A stretch of DNA of 21,383 bases from an uncultured Candidatus Melainabacteria bacterium (GTDB lineage Bacteria; Cyanobacteriota; Vampirovibrionia; Gastranaerophilales; Gastranaerophilaceae). Below are positions 15,255 through 21,383 of the stretch, one piece after another. The DNA lies in the NCBI GenBank assembly GCA_934667125.1, contig CAKULF010000010.1:1-21383 (forward strand), given 5' to 3'. How positions within the stretch are numbered: position 1 is the stretch's first letter; every line of letters begins with the position of its first letter. Position numbers and translations under genes: made by a program. The notes beneath the pieces were generated by a model. It saw only the letters and a program-made list of their open reading frames with translations. It searched no databases and was not told where the DNA came from.

Positions 15255-17582
15255 ATGTTGAATTTATTAACTAAGAAAAAAGAAAACAATGCGAATTTTA
15301 AAGCAGAAGAATTAACTATTTTATTATCTAAACTTACTCAAATTTATCAAGTTGATGATATTAATCAAAATCGAAAAAAGTATTTAAAAGACACAATTAA
15401 TAAGTTTGGATATTTGCCATATCCTCAGTATAAGGTTCTTCAAGAGCTAACAAATGCTGAAACAATTTTTTGTTTAATTGAAAAATTAAAAAAAGCAAAA
15501 ACATTTGTTGATGGCAAATTCATTGATTTTAAAAACCCGTCTGTTTTATCAAGAAACAATGTTAAAGATTCTTCTTGGTTTTATCAAACAGGTCATAACA
15601 TCAAACTTCTTTCTCTTAGCGCCCTTGGCGACGGCAACGCAAGCGAAAACGCAGGAAAATTCATTGATTGGGTTAAATGTTTAATAACTCTTCCTATGGG
15701 AAATATTGAAAACGGCATATATCCAACAACTTTATACTTAATTCCATTCTTTGAAAGAGAGTTTGATTGTGCATATTTACCTAAAACTAATAATATCTCA
15801 TCTAAACTTCAAGATGATAACTTGTTGAAATTCTTAGGTTTAGAAGTTGATAGACAAGTTAAATTATTTATCGAGCTTGCTCAATTAGCTAATCATCCTG
15901 TTATATATGACATTTTGCCTCAAACAGCTCGTTTTTCAAAAATGGTTTTAGCAAATCCCGACATTGCTCGCTGGGTTGATGTTGATGAATTAATTTCTGA
16001 AATAACAGGCTATGTTAATGCTATGTGTGCTCAAATTCTTCAAAACAAAAAATATGATTATGAAGATGTGATGAACACTCAAAAGCTATATATTCAAAAC
16101 CTAAAAGGAAATTACAAAAAATATAATGCTCTTCAACAAAAAATTGTTGATGAAATTGAAGAAGAATTGAAAGAATATAAAATTCTTGTTTCATACAAAA
16201 TGAGCTTTAAAGATAAACAAATTTCTCTTCAAAGAAAAGCGGAAGAAATCATTGCAAGAGTTAATAAAAAGCCAATCAAGGGCGAAAATGATATTATTAA
16301 TCAAGATGATATTGTTAAAGCTTTAATCAAAGCAAATCTTTGGACTTTCCCAGGGGGCGCATGGTGTTCTAGTGGTGTTCCGATATTTGATAAAATGTCT
16401 AAAGGCGCACAATACCCAACATTTAAGCACTACAATTATAAAGGAGAAGACGTTACTCATTTTGCAAACCTAGATTGTCAAACTCCATTTTACTTCTATC
16501 ATTTTGAATTAAATAAATATAATAACGAAGTTGTTGATTTTTATGTTGATTATACTGAACAATTGCAAAAAGAATTTAACTTTGACGGCTTTAGGGTTGA
16601 TCATATTGACCATATAGTTGACGAGTTTTCTCAAGATAAAAAAGGTCAGCCATTAAGCTATAGAACTCCTGCTAAGGTTTTAGGAAAAGTTAATTCTAAT
16701 TTGAAAAAGAAAATCCCATATTTTGCAACATTAGCTGAATATATGCTTTGGGACGGATATTTCAAGGAATATCACAAAGATATGAAGTTCGACTTGTTGT
16801 GGGGAGATGATATTGTTGCTCAAAACACAAAAACAGTTGAACAAATAATCAATGACAATATTCGCCTTTCAACTTATAACCAAAAAAATTCAAGAAAAAA
16901 CAATTATCTTTCAATTTTGAGAGGATATAATAACCAAGACGGCGAATTTAGAGATATTAATCAATACCCTGGGCAACTTGGCGCAGAGGGAGCTTTGTTT
17001 AAATGGTTTAAGATGAAATTTCTTCCTGGGGGAAAATTTGCGCCTCGTCCAACATTGTTGATTGATGGAGATGAAAGCTTTACAAAAGTTGGAATAGAGC
17101 GAATTATATCTAAAGAAGTTTCAATGGTTAGAAATTATGATTGGAATTTCTTTGAAAAATTCAACGCAATAGATTATTTTGCCCAAAATGATGAACTTTT
17201 AACAAAAGGTAAAGCAATTTTGCACAACCAAGAATCAAACGGCTTTGTTTGTTGGGAAGTTGTCGCAGATTCGGATAAAAAGTCTAAAAACAATGATTCT
17301 TCAACATATTTAATCGTTGCGAATTATTTTTCTCCGCAAGAAATTAAAGAAGTTCAAGATGAACAAGGAAAAATTGAAAAGAAAAATGTTCGAGGAACAA
17401 CAACAAAAAACAACACTGTTAAGTTGAAGAAAAATAAAAAACTCGTATCATATTTTGATTTTGAATTGGATGAAAACGGAAAATGTATGTTGGTTGAAAA
17501 ACCGTTAGAAAACGACATTAAAAACGAAATAACATTTAAGGAACTTCGTCCTGCGGAATTTAAAATATATCGTATGAAATAA
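15255..17582 (+). CDS. Divergent GH13-like (alpha-amylase superfamily) protein
   Basis: I place the start at the ATG at 15255 (775 residues), which has GAGGT six bases upstream; an in-frame ATG at 15057 lies inside repeat DNA and has no ribosome site. The best match to the alpha-amylase fold is GFRVDHIDH, with R447 and candidate nucleophile D449, and ATLAEYML with candidate acid/base E495. LLIDGDES near 604 may be the fourth conserved region but lacks the usual NHD. Region I is not clear (perhaps IYDILPQTARF). A charged helical stretch at about 278-340 looks like an insertion. There is no signal peptide, so it should act in the cytoplasm, perhaps on storage glucan or maltodextrin. The exact reaction (hydrolase, phosphorylase or transferase) cannot be assigned. 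A weak promoter TTGAAA-N16-TAAATT precedes it and a perfect terminator follows. Confidence 0.75.
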   Translation: MLNLLTKKKENNANFKAEELTILLSKLTQIYQVDDINQNRKKYLKDTINKFGYLPYPQYKVLQELTNAETIFCLIEKLKKAKTFVDGKFIDFKNPSVLSRNNVKDSSWFYQTGHNIKLLSLSALGDGNASENAGKFIDWVKCLITLPMGNIENGIYPTTLYLIPFFEREFDCAYLPKTNNISSKLQDDNLLKFLGLEVDRQVKLFIELAQLANHPVIYDILPQTARFSKMVLANPDIARWVDVDELISEITGYVNAMCAQILQNKKYDYEDVMNTQKLYIQNLKGNYKKYNALQQKIVDEIEEELKEYKILVSYKMSFKDKQISLQRKAEEIIARVNKKPIKGENDIINQDDIVKALIKANLWTFPGGAWCSSGVPIFDKMSKGAQYPTFKHYNYKGEDVTHFANLDCQTPFYFYHFELNKYNNEVVDFYVDYTEQLQKEFNFDGFRVDHIDHIVDEFSQDKKGQPLSYRTPAKVLGKVNSNLKKKIPYFATLAEYMLWDGYFKEYHKDMKFDLLWGDDIVAQNTKTVEQIINDNIRLSTYNQKNSRKNNYLSILRGYNNQDGEFRDINQYPGQLGAEGALFKWFKMKFLPGGKFAPRPTLLIDGDESFTKVGIERIISKEVSMVRNYDWNFFEKFNAIDYFAQNDELLTKGKAILHNQESNGFVCWEVVADSDKKSKNNDSSTYLIVANYFSPQEIKEVQDEQGKIEKKNVRGTTTKNNTVKLKKNKKLVSYFDFELDENGKCMLVEKPLENDIKNEITFKELRPAEFKIYRMK

Positions 17583-17586
17583 TGAA

Positions 17587-17615
17587 AAAAAGCCCTAAAA
17601 ATGGGCTTTTTGTTT
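17587..17615 (+). terminator. Terminator after the GH13-like gene
   Basis: AAAAAGCCC (17587-17595) and GGGCTTTTT (17603-17611) around the loop TAAAAAT, then GTTT. It begins five bases after the stop. The next promoter's -35 box starts at 17613, immediately after it. Confidence 0.92.
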
Positions 17616-17641
17616 ACTAATTTTCATCTAACAGGTATAAT
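17613..17641 (+). promoter_or_regulatory. Promoter of the TPR gene, predicted leaderless
   Basis: TTTACT (17613-17618), 17-base spacer, perfect TATAAT (17636-17641). Six bases (TTTAAT) separate the -10 box from the ATG at 17648, and there is no ribosome site, so the mRNA should start at or beside the start codon. Confidence 0.65.
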
Positions 17642-17647
17642 TTTAAT

Positions 17648-19399
17648 ATGAATATTTTGTTGATTATAGGATTAGTGCTTTTTGCTTTTATCGTAACTTG
17701 GGTTTATGTCCTTTTTATGATGAATACAATCAATCCGCAAGAAAAAGTTGTTCATCAAGAGCCGATTATTGAAAATGCGCTGGAAAGATGTCATCAACTT
17801 TTTAACGAAGGGTTGCACAGCGAACTTCAACGCTTTGCTCAAAGGGAATTAGCAAAAAACTATAGCAACGTTGAGCTTAGAAGAATTTTAGCACAATCTC
17901 TTATGGCGACGGGGAATACGGAAATTGCAATAATGCACTTTGAAGCAATATTGTCAATTAATCCAAACGATGTTGAAACGGAAGAAATTTTAGCCAATTA
18001 TTATATGGAAAATGGTCCGAAATCCCGTGCTATCGATATTTACAATAAAATTTTATCTTATGATAGTGGAAATATTGACGCTGTTGAAAAATTAGCAAAA
18101 TTATATGAAGAAATTCAAAATTATCCAAAAGCAATTGAGATGAATAAATTGCTGGTGGATATTGAAGTTGATAGCGACAAAATCCTTGAATATCGCTATT
18201 TGTTGGCGGATTTATACATTAAAACAAACGATATTCAAAAAGCTTTTGAAGAATATGAAAGTATACACAAAGAAAACCCTGATAACATTGAAATAACAAT
18301 GCTTTTGGCGGATTTAGCATATCAAAACAGATATTGGCAAGATTGTCTTGGATATTATCAACAAATTATTGCAACTGTTGGCGAAGATTATGAAATTTTG
18401 CAAAAAATCGCTCAAATATATGCTATTGTTGAAGATTGGGAAAATGCCGCAAAAACATATCAGAAATTAATTGAAATTGAAGGTCAAAACAGCCCAAATT
18501 ATTTATATCACCAAAATGAATTGGCTAATGCTCTTTTAAAATCAGGCGAAACAGATGAAGCGATTAATCTTTTAAAAGATATGTTGTTGCAATATCCGAC
18601 CGAAACTTCGTTTATGTTTACTTTAGCTCAAGCCTACACCGTTGTTGGAGAATATCAAACAGGAATAGACTTATATAACAAACTTTTAGACACTTTGCCG
18701 TCTGAACAAAGCGGAATGATTACAAAATATCTTTCTAATTTGATTTCGACTTGGGCGATGGATTTGTTTAATAGGGGTGAATACAACAAAAGTTTTGATA
18801 AATTCTTTGACGCACTTAAGCTTGATGAGGAAAATGACGAAGTGTATTATCAGCTTGGGGTTTGCAATTATCGAATAAAAAGCTATCAAGACGCTATTGC
18901 GCACTTTAAAAGAGCTATTTCAATCAAACCGCAAAATTCTTCATATTATTTTGGGCTTGGTTGTGCGTATGATGAAATTGGAACGGTTAAAAACGCAAAA
19001 GCCGCTTTTCAAGACGCCCTAAACATAGACCCCGATAACATCAAAGCAAGAATTGCTTATGCTATTATGTTGACTAAAGAGCTTGAATACGCTCAAAGTA
19101 TTGAACAATTTAATAAAGTTTTAAAATATATTCCCGACAACGCCGACACATTGTATAATATCGCTTTGGCTTATGAAATGGTTGGGGATATTGAAAGAGC
19201 TATAAAATATTATAAAAAGGCAATTGACGCTGAACCTGACCACAAAGAGGCAAACAACAATCTTTCTTTATTGATTGATGAACCTTATACGCCAAAAGCA
19301 AAGGAAGAAGTGGCGGAAGTTCAACAAGAGCCTGCTGTTCAAGCAAGCGAAAATCCTAATTCAGATATTGATTTAAAAGATTTTGAACAATATATGTAA
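17648..19399 (+). CDS. Membrane-anchored tetratricopeptide-repeat protein
   Basis: A 583-residue protein with one N-terminal membrane segment (residues 3-24, LLIIGLVLFAFIVTWVYVLF) and then a long array of about a dozen TPR helical pairs to about residue 540. Typical repeat signatures are seen, for example AIMHFEAILSINPNDVE, AIAHFKRAISIKPQNSS, AKAAFQDALNIDPDNIK and AIKYYKKAIDAEPDHKE. The tail (about 545-583) is acidic and low in complexity. TPR arrays are protein-binding scaffolds; the array probably faces the cytoplasm or periplasm from an inner-membrane anchor, and the orientation is not settled. The partner is unknown. It runs into a convergent lipoprotein gene with only three bases between the stops. 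Confidence 0.88.
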   Translation: MNILLIIGLVLFAFIVTWVYVLFMMNTINPQEKVVHQEPIIENALERCHQLFNEGLHSELQRFAQRELAKNYSNVELRRILAQSLMATGNTEIAIMHFEAILSINPNDVETEEILANYYMENGPKSRAIDIYNKILSYDSGNIDAVEKLAKLYEEIQNYPKAIEMNKLLVDIEVDSDKILEYRYLLADLYIKTNDIQKAFEEYESIHKENPDNIEITMLLADLAYQNRYWQDCLGYYQQIIATVGEDYEILQKIAQIYAIVEDWENAAKTYQKLIEIEGQNSPNYLYHQNELANALLKSGETDEAINLLKDMLLQYPTETSFMFTLAQAYTVVGEYQTGIDLYNKLLDTLPSEQSGMITKYLSNLISTWAMDLFNRGEYNKSFDKFFDALKLDEENDEVYYQLGVCNYRIKSYQDAIAHFKRAISIKPQNSSYYFGLGCAYDEIGTVKNAKAAFQDALNIDPDNIKARIAYAIMLTKELEYAQSIEQFNKVLKYIPDNADTLYNIALAYEMVGDIERAIKYYKKAIDAEPDHKEANNNLSLLIDEPYTPKAKEEVAEVQQEPAVQASENPNSDIDLKDFEQYM

Positions 19400-19402
19400 A
19401 TC

Positions 19403-20062
19403 TTAGGTTCTAAATTTATAATTTAAGCCTTTGTAATCAACAATTATCGGATATTTTTCAACATCTTCAAAGAAGAAATAGAAATACTGGCTTTTCCTTG
19501 GAGAAATTGTTGAAGAATATCTAACAGTATGCTTTGTTAAAGCATTTCCAATTGCTTCCATCTTGGAAAAAGCGTCGTTATTAGATTGTTGAGCTGAATT
19601 TTGCAAATTTTGTTGATTAAATTCATTATAATTTGCCATCATCCCCGTCATATTTGTAATTGTTGAAGATAATGAGCTCATAGCTGCCATGCTGGAAGCT
19701 TCTGATGTTTGATAAATGTTTAAATAGTTTGCTGTTGAAATCCAACGAGCAGGCGTATCTTGAGTCGTTATTGTTAAATCATCAACTTTAAAAACATAAG
19801 GAGTGTCGTAAGACAAATTTTCAATTTGAACATATAAAGCTAAGATTTCAGGAATTTGAGTCTTAGAAATGCCAATCTTACAGTTGATTGCGCCGTTTGA
19901 TTTTTTATATGTATCAAACATAAACTCTTCTGCGGTTTTAACCGTTTGAATATTGTTTTCGTTATAATCTTCGCCATTATAGGTTAATGTTGAACAACCG
20001 CTAAGGCACATCATTAAACCAAGAAGTATAACAAATTTTGATAATAATCTAATTTTTTTCAT
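19403..20062 (-). CDS. Predicted lipoprotein of unknown function
   Basis: A 219-residue protein with a textbook lipoprotein signal: basic start MKKIRLLSK, a hydrophobic core, and the lipobox LSGC with the lipidated Cys at residue 23. The mature N-terminal half (about 45-115) looks like a beta-rich domain. Residues about 120-170 are a Ser/Met/Asn/Gln-rich spacer, and the last 40 residues (SPRKSQYFYFFFEDVEKYP) return to beta-strand character. I do not recognise the family. It is convergent with the TPR gene, three bases apart, with no terminator in between, so antisense overlap of the two transcripts is likely. It has its own promoter, so it need not depend on the Cys-rich gene 47 bases upstream. 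Confidence 0.85.
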   Translation of the reverse strand: MKKIRLLSKFVILLGLMMCLSGCSTLTYNGEDYNENNIQTVKTAEEFMFDTYKKSNGAINCKIGISKTQIPEILALYVQIENLSYDTPYVFKVDDLTITTQDTPARWISTANYLNIYQTSEASSMAAMSSLSSTITNMTGMMANYNEFNQQNLQNSAQQSNNDAFSKMEAIGNALTKHTVRYSSTISPRKSQYFYFFFEDVEKYPIIVDYKGLNYKFRT

Positions 20063-20069
20063 TACCCAA

Positions 20070-20098
20070 ATTATATTGTTTGTTTATTAAATAGTCAA
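20070..20098 (-). promoter_or_regulatory. Promoter of the lipoprotein gene, predicted leaderless
   Basis: Read on the minus strand: TTGACT (20093-20098), 17-base spacer, perfect TATAAT (20070-20075). The -10 box is followed by TTGGGTA and then the ATG at 20062, seven bases on. There is no Shine-Dalgarno match, which fits a leaderless mRNA. Confidence 0.75.
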
Positions 20099-20109
20099 GT
20101 TAACAGGAT

Positions 20110-20331
20110 TTATTCGTCCGGTAAAATTTGTTTTAATTCGATGTCGGGTTTACCCAAAACTCTTACTAATTCTAGAACTGAAGCTTTCATTTGACATCTT
20201 TGACTTGAATTATTGAAAAAATCAGTATAAAAACACCCTTCGCAATTACAACCTCTTTTGTAACATTCAATTGCAGTTTGTGTCCATCTTCTCACTGCTG
20301 TGGCTCTGCCAAAATCTCTACTTTTTAACAC
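20110..20331 (-). CDS. 73-aa Cys-rich protein, probable metal or Fe-S binder
   Basis: GTG start with ribosome site GGGAGAG eight bases upstream, read from a good promoter. The centre has five Cys in the pattern C23-x4-C28-x-C30-x2-C33 and C46 (CYKRGCNCEGCFY, RCQMK). The spacing and the flanking conserved-looking WTQTAIECY and MKASVLELVRVLGKP suggest a small metal-binding or Fe-S protein with a short helical C-terminal part, which could contact DNA. I do not recognise a named family. It precedes the lipoprotein gene on the same strand by 47 bases. Its role could be a redox- or metal-sensing regulator or an electron carrier; this is inference. Confidence 0.75.
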   Translation of the reverse strand: MLKSRDFGRATAVRRWTQTAIECYKRGCNCEGCFYTDFFNNSSQRCQMKASVLELVRVLGKPDIELKQILPDE

Positions 20332-20400
20332 TTATAAACTCTCCCAAAATCTCTTAAGGAACATGCCGTCTAAAGCCTTGTGTCCCTTGCTATAAATATA

Positions 20401-20428
20401 ATTATATTCGTTAAGATTCAATTATCAA
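20401..20428 (-). promoter_or_regulatory. Promoter of the Cys-rich gene
   Basis: Read on the minus strand: TTGATA (20423-20428), 16-base spacer, perfect TATAAT (20401-20406). The leader is about 60 bases and contains the ribosome site of the GTG start. Confidence 0.7.
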
Positions 20429-20482
20429 GCAATTTTTGAGCAATTATTACGACAATTTACAATCATGATAAGGCTTACAGCG

Positions 20483-20564
20483 ACCATGTTTTAAGCTTTG
20501 CACCATGCTAAAACCCATGCTATCACATGGTTGTAGTGATTTAGCGTTTTTAAAACCCATGCTA
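20483..20564. promoter_or_regulatory. Cluster of CCATG boxes between the Cys-rich gene and hsp20
   Basis: CCATG occurs at about 20484, 20504, 20516 and 20558 with a reverse CATGG at 20526. The 14-base TAAAACCCATGCTA is present twice (20509-20522 and 20551-20564), 42 bases apart start to start. ACCATG (20502-20507) and CATGGT (20526-20531) form an inverted pair. The cluster lies in a 405-base gene-free gap with divergent promoters, so it could be operator DNA. The same gap also holds CAATTTTTT/AAAAAATTG (20623-20642) and GGCATGCC (20642-20649). I see no further gene in it. Confidence 0.4.
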
Positions 20565-20683
20565 AGTCATTAATTCAAGTATTTGTTAAAAAATCTAAAG
20601 GTGTAAATAAATGTAAAATATACAATTTTTTTCAAAAAATTGGCATGCCCCAAAATAAAAATTGCTCTTTTTTCTAATGTTTT

Positions 20684-20711
20684 TTGTTTGTTTTTATTAA
20701 AAAAATATAAC
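20684..20711 (+). promoter_or_regulatory. Probable hsp20 promoter
   Basis: TTGTTT (20684-20689), 16-base spacer and TATAAC (20706-20711), 25 bases before the ATG. The leader has AAAGGAG followed by an A-run to the start codon. Confidence 0.6.
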
Positions 20712-20736
20712 GTAAAATTTTAAAAAGGAGAAAAAA

Positions 20737-21201
20737 ATGAGATTTAGCATTATTAAAAGAGAGCCGTCATATTTTTTTGAAAATATCCACGAGGACTTAA
20801 ATCGATTTTTGAAAGACACTTTTGGAGATTTAAGTTATTTAGATAAAGGTGCAAACGAACTATATCACGCTTTTCGCCCTGCTGTTGAAATTAAAGAAAA
20901 AAATGATTCATATAATATAAAAGTTGAGCTTCCAAATGTTGAAAAGGAAAATATTGATGTTGAATTAGGCGAAAACAGCATTTCAATTAAAGCTGAATCA
21001 AAAATTGAAGAATGTTCCGAAGATGAGAATGTTAAAATGTCAGAATTCAGATACGGCAGCTTTAAAAGGGTTATTCCCTTTGAACATGCGATAAATACGG
21101 ATAATGCACATTCGGAATTTAAAAACGGGGTCTTGAAAATTCACTTAAACAAGCTGACTGTGGATAAAAAAGAGGATGTAAAAAAATTGAAGATTGAATA
21201 G
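20737..21201 (+). CDS. Hsp20/alpha-crystallin small heat-shock chaperone
   Basis: A 154-residue protein of normal size. Residues 48-140 make the alpha-crystallin domain: RPAVEIKEKNDSYNIKVELPNV at the first strands, the ELGENSISIKAES segment, YGSFKRVIPF, and the hallmark AHSEFKNGVLKIHL with G131-V132-L133. The N-terminal 45 residues (aromatic FFENIHEDLNRFLKDTF) are the usual variable substrate-binding part. It is an ATP-independent holdase that keeps stress-denatured proteins soluble for refolding, here probably with GroEL. GGAG precedes the ATG by seven bases. It is monocistronic: its own promoter upstream and a terminator at the stop. Confidence 0.95.
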   Translation: MRFSIIKREPSYFFENIHEDLNRFLKDTFGDLSYLDKGANELYHAFRPAVEIKEKNDSYNIKVELPNVEKENIDVELGENSISIKAESKIEECSEDENVKMSEFRYGSFKRVIPFEHAINTDNAHSEFKNGVLKIHLNKLTVDKKEDVKKLKIE

Positions 21202-21228
21202 GGCTATTTATATAGCCCTTTGTTTTTT
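21201..21228 (+). terminator. Terminator of hsp20
   Basis: GGGCTAT (21201-21207) and ATAGCCC (21212-21218) around TTAT, followed by TTTGTTTTTT. The first G of the stem is the last base of the stop codon. Confidence 0.9.
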
Positions 21229-21383
21229 ATGGTTTCTTTTGAATTTTTTTAAATAAATCAACATAGAATTGATTGCTAAAGAAATAACCAATCTGCCTGA
21301 ATGGCGTTGGGAATTTTTTGGTTAGGAAGTTGAAGAAAAGATAGGTTAAATACGATGGGATAATCGTAGCAACAATAAATGCT
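21227..21383 (-). CDS. C-terminal end of a membrane protein (possibly NuoL/NdhF-like), partial
   Basis: An open frame enters from the right window edge and ends in TAA at 21227-21229; about 52 residues are visible. It begins with a hydrophobic segment (FIVATIIPSYLTYLFF) and ends with an amphipathic, Lys-rich tail containing FRQIGYFFSNQFYVDLF. The layout of a last membrane helix followed by a segment like ...NKYYIDELY... is typical of the C-terminus of NADH-quinone oxidoreductase subunit L (NuoL/NdhF), but the stretch is too short to be sure and other polytopic proteins fit. It is convergent with hsp20, its stop falling inside the T-run of the hsp20 terminator. Confidence 0.5.
   Translation of the reverse strand, partial: AFIVATIIPSYLTYLFFNFLTKKFPTPFRQIGYFFSNQFYVDLFKKIQKKP

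Noticed and set aside
20640..20672. Sigma-54 promoter (TGGC...TTGC) before hsp20
   Set aside because: TGGCATG and TTGCT are present but the spacing is several bases too long, and a better -35/-10 pair lies downstream.

Overview
The window is AT-rich DNA (strikingly poor in G+C outside a few RNA-like segments) that looks like a chromosomal segment of a diderm gut bacterium. A complete RND efflux operon with its outer-membrane channel, a signal-peptide lipoprotein, groES/groEL with a GGM-type GroEL tail and the general codon bias are what I would expect from an uncultured lineage such as Gastranaerophilales (Melainabacteria/Vampirovibrionia). That taxonomic guess is inference from style, not from a marker-gene comparison.

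Layout. Positions 1-4300 hold a minus-strand cassette with its own strong promoter: a 92-aa protein with an acidic middle and a cationic amphipathic tail, a 1032-aa calpain-like cysteine protease with all catalytic residues visible (Q714, C720, H978, N998), a 103-aa protein of unknown role, and a tiny membrane peptide ORF broken by one base, ending at a terminator. Positions 4320-6760 are the groES-groEL heat-shock operon on the plus strand, followed by a GC-rich, strongly structured RNA segment that ends in an excellent terminator. Positions 6899-12905 are a tripartite RND efflux operon (membrane-fusion protein, HAE1-type pump, TolC-like channel).

Positions 12906-15254 are a 2.3-kb gene-free island packed with palindromic repeats: four copies (two in each orientation) of a roughly 200-bp composite element with ends related to TTGGCTATCGAA/TTCGATAGCCAA, a MITE-like 125-bp inverted repeat whose other copy sits at the left window edge, and several simple hairpins. 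Positions 15255-21383 hold a divergent GH13-like glycoside hydrolase, a membrane-anchored TPR protein, a convergent lipoprotein, a small Cys-rich protein, an Hsp20 chaperone and the C-terminal end of a membrane protein (possibly an NADH dehydrogenase subunit).

Points most worth a second look are the protease cassette, in which the 92-aa protein could be a proteolytically released cationic peptide; the unrecognised RNA after groEL; the composite repeat element; and three genes whose -10 box lies only 6-7 bases before the ATG, which predicts leaderless mRNAs.
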